From Crotophaga sulcirostris (Eukaryota > Chordata > Aves > Cuculiformes > Crotophagidae): a DNA stretch of 64,000 nt. Position numbers and translations under genes: made by a program. Shown one piece after another: positions 1 to 11,600 of the stretch (the stretch's first letter is position 1; each line of letters starts with the position of its first letter). The stretch covers positions 1,946,878-2,010,877 of the forward strand of contig VYZB01000036.1 in NCBI GenBank assembly GCA_013397455.1, given 5' to 3'. Below the pieces are notes generated by a model. The model was given only the letters and a program-made list of their open reading frames with translations, ran no database searches and was not told the origin of the DNA.

Positions 1-205
1 CCCGGCGCGGCTCCCCCCGGGGCCGGCCGCTCCCCCCGGCAGCTCCGCTCTCGCCCCGCCGGCTCGGGGGCTCCTTCGGGTTCTCCTGCAAGCGCGTTTT
101 GCCTCTCTGCAGAGGCGGCTTTAAACTTTCTTTGCGAACTGTTAATTAGACAGACTGTACTTTGCTCGCGTTCCGTGCGGGCGGATGGAAGCGCGGGGCT
201 GGAAA
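1..205. promoter_or_regulatory. CpG island, right-hand part (likely promoter or first exon)
   Basis: The first 110 bases are almost entirely G and C and contain more than a dozen CpG dinucleotides. A second cluster of CpGs lies at about 165-200. The rest of the 64 kb is CpG-depleted, so this is a real local contrast. GC-box-like CCCCGCC and CCCCCGGGG strings are present, and I see no TATA box. In vertebrates an unmethylated island of this kind usually marks a promoter and first exon. The island is cut by the window edge, so the start site and possibly an upstream exon are outside view. Plus-strand transcription is inferred from the good donor sites just downstream and the plus-strand exon at 42324. 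A bidirectional promoter is equally possible from sequence alone. Confidence 0.8.
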
Positions 206-667
206 GGCTTGTGACTCAAGGCACAGTTATTCATTGGGGAGCTGCAGAACATCTCTGCCTTCCTTGTTTATCTGGGCTGAACCTGTGACTTTGCCTTCTC
301 CCAGGCTGCGTCTGTCTCGGATCAATAACAATCTGGACCCTTTCTGGGTTAGTCAGGCTCTCGGGTGAAGCTACAAAGAGGGAAGTGTAAGTTTGTCGTG
401 CCTCTGGAATCTCATGGAAAATAGGATTGCTTTTGTTGTCCGGGAATTACAGCGATCCTGTCCCTGTCGCCGAGATCGTCATGGAATGATAACTTGCTTG
501 TGAGGGAACTCGATGCTTTTGTAACTAACACTGTTACCTTGAATGTGATGATTAGCTTATTGAACACCAGAGGGAACTCTGAATAGGTAATTCATTCGAA
601 GGAGATGTATGCTTATTTTACTGTTTATGTTCTCATTACAATGGAATCTAGAAGGAAGCAAAGGTTG
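206..667 (+). other. Possible 5' exon tail with two candidate splice donors
   Basis: CpG-poor sequence just right of the island. Two donor-like sequences stand out: AGT|GTAAGT with the intron starting at 387, and TTG|GTAAGT with the intron starting at 668. Either could end a 5' untranslated exon that begins in the island. Before the second donor there is a 21-codon open frame from the ATG at 605 to 667. It reads a short hydrophobic stretch followed by SRRKQR and ends in phase 0, which matches the phase-0 start of the exon at 42324. That match has a one-in-three chance of being accidental, and the ATG context (GGAGATGT) is only moderate. I do not claim it is translated. Confidence 0.25.
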
Positions 668-3600
668 GTAAGTAACAGGCTGCTGGTATGTACCTAGGAT
701 TGGCTTCAGCTTGCTTTACAGTTCTTTTTCTGAAGGCATCAAACCCAAATCTGGGCTGAAAAATCTCTGTAGTTTTTTTTGTTTGCTTGTTTGTTCCTTT
801 CCAAAGCTTGAAACGTGTAACTGGTCTTGCAGGAGCAGGGCTGTGTACTGTACTGTAGGCAAATCAGCTGGGTGACCAGTTCGCTGTGAGCTGGGGAGTG
901 AGATAACGCGCACACTTGGGCTGGCGCTTTAAGCCTGGGCTGCCTCTTGGGTTGCAAGACAGATCCCACGCGCTTGGGTACCGGGGCTGCTGCCTGCGGT
1001 GGAAAACCCAGAGCAGAGCATATTTCCAACCAAAACAAAAGGGCAAAAGTCTGCTCCCCAGCCTGGTGTGGCTCGTCCTCTTTGCCTTGAATAGTCGTGG
1101 TTCTGAAGCTCTGGTGGGAACCTGGTCTGATTGCACCTGAAGTAGAAAATTATCTTCCTTAGAATATATTATTTAAGCCAGTGCAGGAAGTAAATGGTGA
1201 TGGTGTTTGGGAAAGGAGTTTGAATAGTGGCTTCTGGTACTGAAAGCTTTTAAAATGATCTGGCATAACTGTGAGGAGCTGGTCTCAAACCACCAGTATG
1301 TGTGCTGTGTTTTGTTGTAAAGTCATCACCCAAAACCGTGCACCTGAAGCTTTGGATGCTCGTGAGAGTCTGTTACAACAGTTTTGATAATTATACTTCT
1401 CTAATACCACTGGAATGTTGATGATATGGGAAGGATAGCACAATAAAGACACTTGTGACTCTGACTTATGCTCCAGGAGGTGAAACATCCAGCTGTTCAT
1501 TGTGTCCCTTTGCCAGAGGTTACTTTGCCATTCAGCCTTGTTTCCTATTGGACTTTGAATCTGCCACGGTTTACAGCCTGGCACATAAATGAATGTAAAC
1601 TGTGTCTTATGGCTGTCACGTTAGTCTGTAATGTTGTGAAGTCCAGTAGCACAAGCCTCCGGTCTCTCTGTCCTGGCAGAGGGACAAGGCAAACAGCTAC
1701 ATCAAGTTGCAGTTGTGAACCAGAACCTGTAAGCACCTGTGTTCTTCTGAAATGGCAAGTGTGACTCCAGTGAGCTACCTCGTACTGTGTCTCGGTGGGA
1801 AGTGGTAGCGGGGAGGCAGCTCTGCACAAGGAGAGCTTGCATGACCTTCTGGGTAGGTCATGCAATCACAACACACACAGTTCTGGATTTCAGAAGGACT
1901 TAGGAGAAGGGTGCACCTGAACAGTTCTCCTCTTCCTCTCCCCCTCTTTCATCCATTCTGGGAATTAACAAGGTAACAAGGGGTTTTGTTTGGTTTTTTT
2001 TTAACCAAATATTGCTTTGTCCACCTAACTTAAAGACCTGTTATGTAAAATATCCACACTAAGGGCACAGCGCTTTTCTGCCTGAGATTTCCTATAGATG
2101 TTGTTGGAAGTGGGATAAAGGCTTTAAATACCTCTACAAAACCTGGAGCTGTTTGCCTTGCATGCAGAAGCTTCCAAAGAACAAATTACGTTTTGAAGGG
2201 AGATCCCTTTATGAGTGCCTATTAAGAACAAAAAAATTCCAGTGATTTGTTGCTAATGGGTTTGGATTTGCCTTCATTTTGAGGGAACGATTTGCACGTT
2301 TATTTATTTTTATGAAGATGTAATACTAACCATTTGTATTTCTGGAATGGCTATAATTTGAAACTTTTCATACGCTTTTACATTATTTATTGTATGAAAC
2401 AATGAGTGAAGATATTTATTACACTAGTGTCACATTCTGAATATTGAATTACAATTGTAAAATTAAGGTAACAAGCTTAAATTGGGGTTTGCAACTTTAA
2501 GCTCTTGCCAGCAAGCAGTAAATGGCAACGTTAACTGCTAGTAAAGTAATTGCTGCCGTTCTTTTACTGTCATTTTGGTCTCACTTTCCTCCAGTCAGAC
2601 TGTTCCACAGAGATATAATGAATATTCACCAAAATAGCTTGGCATCGGCACTTATGCAATTCCTCATCAGATCCAATGTGTTGATGAGCTAATGTGCACT
2701 TGATTAAACGTACTTGATTTATGCAAACAAAAACTGTAGGTCCTTCTTGAAGTAAAGTTAGCACCTGCACAGCTGTTAGGGAGATGAGAGTCTAAATAAT
2801 TAAGATGGAATTAAGTAAACAAACAGCCCCAGTGTGGTGTTCCTCCTACTTCTTTGCCTTTATCTTTTAATTCCGCTCAGTAGTGGATATTTATTTTGGC
2901 TTCTCTTGCAGGTTTTCTCATGCGCTACAGGAAGTTGTGAAGCTCAGCTTGTAGTGGAGGGGTCTTCTTCTGTTTAAATGGCTACCACTAGAACTTAAAA
3001 AAAGGCCATTATTAGCTATGATAAAGCCAGAAGTAACTAGAATTTGTGGAGTATTGCTTTAAGAGTTTCGTTTAAGTATGAGGCTGACTTAGACTTGACA
3101 TTATAGTCTGTTAATCCCTGATGTAAAAAGGAAAACAATACAGCCTGAGCAAGCCATTGAGGGGGTGTCTGTTCTAAAAAAAACCCTACAATATTTAGAT
3201 AGTAAGTAGTTTACTCTCCTACTCTTTGCTTGGTCAAAACTCATGTTTAGAAATAAGGAAGTTGAAAATGAAAATAAGGAGTTGAAGATAGCCATTTTAT
3301 CTAACCATCAGTTGCTTAGTGTTACAGTTAGTAATCCACTGTCTACAAAACTGCTCAAATCTGGTTATTAAAAGAGGCCATAGAGTCCCTGTCCCTGGAA
3401 GCTCCAGAGAATGGATGGAGGAGGGAGAGGACATGTACTTGCCCAAGCCCTGGAGCAGCAAGACCGACTGGAGACCTGTTCAGGGGACCTTATTGGCTTA
3501 GAACTTAATTTCTGTAGGCAGATAACAATTTGTTTGTCTGTTAAAATGGAGTATTTCTCAGTTTCTGTCTCTGCAGTGAAGTCTCTGGTAATACATAACT

Positions 3601-5885
3601 TTTGGGTCTCTGCAAGTTTTTCCTTCTCAGATGGTTGAGGGAAGCCTGACTTGTTCTCATAATGTCCAGAAGTGCCTGCGCTTAACAAATTATAGTAACA
3701 ATGATTAAAAAAAATCCCAGACCTAACTTGATGACCAGCCCCTCCTTGATTGCTTAGTCCGAGGCTGCCGTAACACGGGGTAGGGTTTGTCGCCACGAAT
3801 GTGTCAGTAGAGCTGTAGTCACCAGCCACATTCTTGTTGGGACACTTGGCTTCTCTTTGGAATTTGGCTTCTGGGAGCCGGCGCCAGCACGGATTGATGA
3901 TTAGCTCCGTGCTGAGCTCCCCAGGCTTGGGAGCCTTGGTGCTCATCAGCGGACAGAGTCCACCCAGGGCTTCTGAGGCGTTTCCAACCTTGCCCCACCT
4001 TTGTGGTTTGCTTTCAAGTTTCTGCCTTTCTGCCTTCATTTTCAACATGCTCCCTTCTACTGCCTGCCCTCAGGCAAACAGCTTTGTGATTCTGCAAACA
4101 AGTGAAATTAGGAGTTTTGATTCATTCAATCAAAGTCTGTTATCCTCAACAGTTACCTGATTAAAACCTTATTTCTAGTGTTTCACTTGCTTTTCTTGTT
4201 AACTAGCATCACTAATTTAAGGCTGGGGTAAAAAGTAGGGGTGTTTTGGTAGTTTGTAATGAATGGATTTTGTATTATTTGACAGTCACAGTTTTCTTTA
4301 TGTGGCAGATAGATCATCTTTCTTTCTTTCTGTTAAAGTTGTTTAAAAGCCTACTCAGTCCTACAACAAACCAGGAAGCTGTGGAGAAGCTTTGTTCTTA
4401 AGCTATCCTTCCCCAACTTCTGTGCTGGGTCTGCACAGGTAGACCTGTCGGGAGCGCTCCGCCCAATTATATACGTAAGAACTGCCTGTGATCAACATGA
4501 CTTTAAATAAAAATGCATGGGATTTTTTGGCACTTCAACTGAATTGTTACAGAACTTTCCTTTTTAGAACAAGGTACATTCACGTTTATTGCTGAATAGA
4601 GCTGGTTAGCGTATTTCTGGTTAAGCTGGGTTAGATCTGCAGGTTCATTTGGATTGAAGGAAGCTCTTTTAAACCTGACACTAATCTTCCTGTGTCTGGT
4701 TGGGATAGTTAGGATGATAGCTGGATCTCTTGGAGAGGCAATGAAGAAATCAAGATTTCTCACATTTCAAGCTTAACCTTCTAGTTAAACTAGTTGACTG
4801 TGTTTTAAATATGTAGAAATTTCAGGAGCGAGCTCCCCACATCTTTTTCCACTGGGCTCTTGTCTTCTAGATAGTTTTAAGAAGAGGTAGTACCTCTTTC
4901 TAGTGGAGATCTGTAAGAGATGTATATATAGAAGCTCTAGCTCTTATATTCCTAGTTGCATCACTGCTTAGAGTTTATGAAGGACCAGTTCTTTAACCAG
5001 TGTCTGCCCGGTGGGATACGAGTGATTAGTTAAATGTATTCAACCATAGGAAGAAAGCTCAGGGCAGAAACAATAGAACACACTAATTTGGTTAAAAGGG
5101 TGTAGCTGAAATACCAGGTGAGGTCTCCTATACCGTATCAGGAGGACAACTTAATGATCTTTTGCTTGGACTTAGCCTAGGCATACATAGCAAAGGAAGG
5201 CCTCTTTCCTTACGAGATATGGTGCTGGAATGGTTCATAGTGGTAGGCTGTGGTTTCCTTCAGCATGTAATAGTCCTTTCCCTGTAGTAGATCTGGTTAT
5301 GCTTATTGCAATTGGAAGTACAAAATATGCAGCTTGTCTCTTAAATACATCAGAAGACTGTTAATTATGTCCTTCCTTAATATGTTACCACAATGTGTGT
5401 TGAACTTACGTGCTAAACCTAGAAAAGCAACTGAAACGAGTGACTTCTGGAAAATTTATTTTTTCCTCTCAAACATGCTAAATGGCAGAGGTTTTGTCTG
5501 AAAGGCTTTTACACAGGCAGAAAGTGTCTTTGTGAGTACTTTGAAGAAGTTTTTCAAGAGTCAATAACTCTACAACCATAAAGCTGGCTTCATGACTAGG
5601 AATATATATCTGCTGTGTGCTCCAGGTGTTCTCTCCTTCTGCCCACCCAAGCTATTGAGATGAAAACCCAAAAGATTTCACTTGTCTTGGCAACCCCATA
5701 GCACTAAATGGTGTTCTGAGTTTACTTATTAGTACATTGGATAAAGCTCCAGAGGTGATGTTTCTGTTTATGAACAGATGATCTCTTCTTCTGATGTTTA
5801 GCTGGGGGAAGATCTGCAAGTATTTCACAGTCCATTGTGCATTTAATTCACTGTTCAGTAGCATTAGTGAAAGTGCAGGGCAATA
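668..5885. other. Non-coding, intron-like stretch
   Basis: I see no convincing exon or named repeat. The stretch holds short T- and A-rich runs, a small TTTC run near 4317-4332, an imperfect 20-base tandem duplication at 3251-3290, and an AT-rich interval at about 2220-2480. A 226-codon open frame lies on the minus strand at 3368-4048. It has no recognisable domain, no splice context that I can see and ordinary composition, so I treat it as probably chance and discuss it separately. Confidence 0.6.
3251..3290. repeat. Imperfect tandem duplication, about 20-base unit
   Basis: Two adjacent copies starting AAATAAGGA and continuing GTTGAA lie at 3251-3271 and 3272-3290. They differ by a one-base indel and a few substitutions. 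This looks like a local slippage or duplication product with no evident function. Confidence 0.5.
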
Positions 5886-5887
5886 CA

Positions 5888-5990
5888 CTTTTGGGTTTTT
5901 TTGGGTTTTGTTTTTGGTTTTGCTTTGAGGTTTGGTGTTTGGGTTTTTTGTTGTTGTTGTTGGATAGTTGTTTGGGTTTTTTTTGTGGAG
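5888..5990. repeat. T/G-rich low-complexity tract with TTTGGG-like units
   Basis: About 100 bases are made almost only of T and G on the plus strand, with repeated GGGTTTT and TTTGGG words and a (TTG)n run near 5949-5962. It is degenerate, not a true telomere array. Several G runs are spaced closely enough that a quadruplex is conceivable. A similar tract lies at 8575-8637, and a complementary-strand version lies at 47228-47323. Confidence 0.75.
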
Positions 5991-8574
5991 ACCTGTCATT
6001 CAAAGTTTAGGGTCAGAGGAGCTGCCAAGTCCTGCAGCTGCTTGACCATCTCACTTGGCTGTTGCTTGTAGGCCCAACAAGTGCTTGGACTAAACCATCT
6101 CTTATCTGGAAAATATTGAGAAAAAGAGAATCCATCTTTAAGAATTTTTTTCCCATTCCTTCCTGTTCAGATTTATATCTCATTTCTAACAGGAGTCTTC
6201 TATGCTTTTGACCTGCATCTCTTAGTCACTTTTAAGTCTTCTTATGGCTGTATTAAAGGATTTTTATTGCTGTTCTTTTTTTTTTCCTTAAAGATGATCA
6301 AGTAAGCTGTCAGTTGTTTGTGTGGCATATCAGAAGGACTGAATCTTTAAAAATCAGTTTATACATGATGCTTCTTTCCCCTCTAGATGCTAATTGTTTT
6401 TGCAACTCTGCTCTGCATGTTCACTGATTTTTTCAACATCTGTTTTTTGAGCATCAGCCATGGGACTGGGTGCAGTAATTCAGTGTCACTTCTTACTGTT
6501 ACATACCCCATCCTACCTCATTCAAAATTTCATTCACTGTTCTGTCTTTGCGTCCATGAACCCCCTTTTAATAACAACAGAAACTCTGAGCACGATGCTT
6601 AATTGTGAGGCAATGATGACCTCTGCATCCCTTTTGCTTTCCTTGCTTCTTAAGGTCACAATCCTCTGATCTGCAAATCGTACCTGCATTCCTTATTATT
6701 GGACACATATATTTGCATTCAGATATTTTAAGACTTTTGGTTGGAATGAATCCAACCTGAAAAGTAATTGTGATGACTGTGTGATTTCCTTTCTCTTTTT
6801 GTTTATTTCCTGTTTTATATATTTTTTTACTAAACCACTGTAGTTCATTAACTTTGTCACCAAGGGCATACTTATTTTCAGGTAGCTAATAGAACAGTTA
6901 GGTAATACAGAGCATAATTTCAGTTATTGCAAAGTGTAAAAAGGAGCATTTAAGTTTCACAGTGATGTTACTTAGTAATAACAGGTTTTTTGGGATCTTT
7001 GAGTTAACTAAATATTAATCTACTTGCCCCGTGTATTTCGATATCCTGTTTTAGAAATCTGGTTGGTTTTATGTTCCTTGATTTTTATGACAAATCTTTA
7101 AGCTTTCAGTTGTTGTATTTGGTGAAAAATCAACAGACTTCACCTTTCTTACTCTTCTTCCTTTTACGCTTATGAAAATTGGGGATTTTCTATGATGTTT
7201 TGAGATGCCAGCTCCAAAATTATTCTTTGCTTAGGATACCCATAAACCCACTGAGCAAGTTGTTTCTCTTTGGTTGTGCAGGTTACTCAGTCAGTTGTCT
7301 TACATCTTCTCTGAGACATCTTTTATGCCTCTCTCCCAGCAGGAACAAGTACACGTCAAAAGGCACTTCATCCTGGAAGCTATTTGCACAGAAGCCTGAG
7401 CCCCAAGAACTCCCTTTCGCCAGTGCCAGTTGTGCTGCTCAGGTGGGCTAAGAACACATTTAGGTTTTTTTTTAAATTTTCCCTTTCTATTTCCAAAGTG
7501 TCATGTTGCTTGTTGAGAAGGAGGAGGTCCTCTTGTAGAGGGCACTGCAGTGTGTTTGGTTTGGTGCATTGAGGCAAGAGGTGGCTGTGTGGGGTTTTTG
7601 TGCTTTGGGCTTAGGCTGAAACACTGCGGCCTCAGATTTGGACATGAAAATGTGATTACTTTGTAATTGTCCTGGATGCCGTCTGATTTAGTACTGATTT
7701 TTATGCGTGTTTTTATACCTCCTGGACCTGTAGTGTAAAATGACATTAAGCAACTTGTGTGTGTGAATCATCTCCAAGGTAACTTAGTTATCAAAACATA
7801 ATATCTCAGTTGCTCAGAATAACACTTTCCACTTCTCTAATTGCACTTCTGCAATCTGTGTTTCTTATACTGTTGCTGTTCAAATTATTGTGTACAGGTG
7901 TACTCAGTAAGGACTTTGCAATTTGCTTTTCCCAGTTGTAGCAATTAGTTATTATCTTTTCATTTTGATCCCATGGCCTGTAAAATAAGTGAGTAAATGT
8001 AAACAGCATCCTTGAAACTAAACTAAATTTCAAGAGGCAGCCTGCGTTTTCTGTTGTCTGTGGCATAATTAATCTACTTGAATTATACTTGAACGGGAAC
8101 TCTGATATCAGAAGAGGGTTTAGCAGCCTTGGAAGTGAGGAGCGTTTGAATGAGGCAGCACTGAAGAGTTCCTGTGCATTATTACTCAGCTTGTTTGGTA
8201 AAGAGGAGACTGGTAAATTTGTAACCAGAAGTGGCTACGTACTTTCTTCCTTCCCCTCCCTCTCGCAGTCTTTCCTACTTTGCTCACACCTTTCACATAC
8301 AAGAACTTGGCAAGGCCAGGCTGTTTGCCGCTGTGTCTCTGCCCAAAAATGACATACTCCTACGTTGTGCTAATAGTTCAATGACATCAGTCAGATGAAA
8401 CAGGCGTATCTGCTGGAATGCAAGAAGTCTGGGTATATTTGTTTGTAGGTTTGGTGTCCAGAGTGCCATCTTTGCGATCCACTGTATGCAGTGGGGTCCT
8501 GTAGGTTTCTTGACTGGGGACTTCATAGATTCTAGTTTTGCTTCTGTTTTTAGCAAGTTATTTAATTTCTCTCT
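5991..8574. other. Non-coding, intron-like stretch
   Basis: AT-rich sequence with only short open frames of fewer than about 90 codons in any frame, none resembling a known protein. I see no repeat family that I recognise. Confidence 0.6.
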
Positions 8575-8637
8575 TGATTTGTTTGTTTGGGGTTGTTTGT
8601 TTTGTGGGGTGTTTTTTTTTGTTGTTTTTTTTTTCCG
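8575..8637. repeat. T/G-rich low-complexity tract
   Basis: GTTTGTTTGGGG-type words run into two long T runs. It has the same character as the tract at 5888 on the same strand. Confidence 0.7.
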
Positions 8638-11600
8638 CCATTGCCTTTTTTGGGGGAAATGTTGAGGAATTTATAGATGAGAACTACAATTTAATGTTAT
8701 TTTTGTCACACATAAGTAGGGCAAATTGATGCTGCAGCATTCCTTCTTGACTAGGACAGATAGGGACCTGCTAACTCTATTAGCTATAGATTCCCTGGCT
8801 TGAGCGAAGCCTTCTACAAAGCACTTTTACATCAGGCTCTTGATACCCCTGAGATGACTTGGCACAGGCGGGAGCATTTCTGTTTCAAATGGGTTAGTAA
8901 CATGCATAGTTCATCATTCAATTAGATGAAATTTTTGATGGCAGCTCTGTTGTAAGTAGCTCCTACCATCTCTGGCTAGAAGCTGTTTGGTTGTGCTACC
9001 AGTTGTGCTACTGTTTTGTAGAGCTGTGCTGTGAACTGGACAGGATCTAACATTATGCTATATTATATGTAGTTATATGGCTTTGAAAAAAATATTTAGA
9101 AGTTTCACTGCATCTCTGATGTGTTTCACAGCATGGCCCTGCAAACACATGTTATTTTGCAATGTTGGATTGAGAAGCTGGAAGGGAAAAAAAAAAAAAA
9201 ATAGGATTCAAGATGTGCTTGCCAAATTCTTTGTGTTATCAAGCCCCGCCTGTGTCTGTAGCTCTCTTCCTTTCCTACCCATCCCCTCCTGGGTGGCCCT
9301 GTTAGTCAGGGAAGAGAAGGCTTTTGCAAACGAAGTTAGGGTCTTGAGCTAGTGCTTTCAATAGCAACGGTGTCCCTGTGTAACTTCACTTCCATTGGGA
9401 ATAATATGAGGTGGCTTTAAATTGAATACAGACATTTTGCATAGAACTGGCTGATACCTTTAGTATCTATGGGTGCTCTAAATATCTTGTCCATCTGTAC
9501 TTTGTGGGGGAGCTTTCTCAGCACCCTCTGATTTCCTTTCTCAGCTAATGACCTCCTGTGCACTGCTAGCACACTCTGTGGTGTTAACCATGCATACTGT
9601 AATTTCCTTTTCCCTCTTACCTCATTTTAGAAGACTTTGCTCTTGAATCTTGTAAATGGAGTGATAATTTCAAAGCAAACAGCTTCCAGTCCTTTCTTGC
9701 CAACTTTTGCCCACAAGGTATGCAAAGTAAGCAGAGCAGTTGGGAAATAAGTTATATACCTTACCTCCTGGTGCAGGGCATCCCAGAATGGTTCATAGCT
9801 CTTTTTAAAGTGATGAGTACAGTGAGGGAATGAGATTGGTACACCCAAGTTGCATTTTAATGTATGGAACCATTGCACAGGTTGTTTATATTCTTAAGAA
9901 TCTTTAGGGAAACCTTGTAAAAATGCAAGGCTTTTGAAACTAACCATTATTCATGTATTGAATGTAAAGGTGTTCTATTGCTTGCAGCAGAGGAAGAACA
10001 TCAAAATATCAAGGATGGATAAAAGAATTATAGATAGTTTTCTTCACATTTAAAAAATGCTTTTGAAGCAGACTTTACTAAATATGAGAATTCTTACTTC
10101 TGTTAGGCTCTTAGAGGAAGCTTAAAAGGGTGTGCTACCATGGCATTTATAGGTTTGATTTGGAAACCATGGGTCTGGATGCTGGAATGGCAGGTACACA
10201 GTAGTCACCAGGTACAGTACCTGTAATAGGGTATGCAGATACCACCATGGTGTATTTATTCCAAGAGACAAGTGTAGGCAACTGCTAAAAAATGTGACTT
10301 TAAAAAGTTGACAAATAAATGGTTAACACTTAATATATTTAGGTCCAGCCTAGGTATTGAACAGTCTTTGCCAATTGAGCAATAGGAAAATATGTTAAAT
10401 GTGAAAACTAGACCTAAGGTTATCGACCCTGAGGCTCAGCTACAAGGTGATCGTGTAGCTGTAAAGAGGAATAACCATTATGTGATCTCCTCCAAATGAG
10501 AGAGGGCAAGTCCCGAGTGTACAAGGCTTGCAGGAATTCAAATCAACAGTTGAGCTATAATCTAATGAGGCCGTGAGCACAAGCACAACTTTGATTTAAA
10601 GCTCATGCATGTGGCAGCACAAATAGAAAGCTGAAGTCTCCCCCTGTCCCAAAAGAAGACCCTTCATTAGCAATTTTACTCCCTTCGCATGCCTGGAAGG
10701 GCAGTATTGTAATAAACCCTAGTGCTTCTCCTTCACACATTTCTAACCACTTCATAAAAGTAGCTATATTTGTAGAGTGCTCTCCTCTCCTTTTCAGAAA
10801 TAGGATCTCTGTTAGAAAAAAATNNNNNNNNNNNNNNNNNNNNNNNNNNNNNNNNNNNNNNNNNNNNNNNNNNNNNNNNNNNNNNNNNNNNNNNNNNNNN
10901 NNNNNNNNNNNNNNTGTTGTGTGAAAACTTTCCCTTCATGTTTCCCAAGTGAAGGCTTTGAAATTTGCTGAAGGTAGGGTTTTTCTAATAGAAATTCCTT
11001 GAGTGCCATAAACGTTAACTGAAAACACCTGAAAGAATGTTTCTGTCTTCTGGAATATTTCAGTTGTACTTGTGCCAAATGCAGAGCAGAGAATTCAGCT
11101 GCAAGAGCCTGGTTTAGTTTGGCTGTACTTGCAGTCCCTCGAATGCATGAGCCGATTTTTTTAATACAGATTTAATCTTAACATCTTTTGTTTACTGGAA
11201 AGGAGAGGAAATATTACGAATAAAGTAATTTTTATATGTATATATAAATATTGATATATTAGCCACAAGGCAGGGGTGATGTGTTCCTGGAATAATTAAT
11301 TTTTAAATAGTTGTGCTTCAATAAAGCTGGAGATCAAACATCCCAAATCACACAATAACTTTTTCTGCTCTTTAGTTCGAAGAAATCTCACCTCAGTTAA
11401 CACATTTTTGTTTTTCCTGAGTGAAATTATGAATGTCCTCTTTACAAACCTAAGAGAGCAGGAGTTGAGTAGCCTTCTGCCTAGCCTAGCACTCATGGAG
11501 CAGATGCTGCTTTATGAGATTTGATTTGGGATCTGCATTTTACCTGTGAATCCTTAATGATGTTAAAGACATCCAGGTAAATACAATTGCAAATGTGATG

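Noticed and set aside
9627..9878. Minus-strand frame containing a GAG|GTAAGG donor
   Set aside because: No matching acceptor, no recognisable protein, and an isolated donor word is expected by chance.
10733..11078. Minus-strand frames crossing the N run
   Set aside because: They are open only because N codons are not read as stops, so they are artefacts of the gap.
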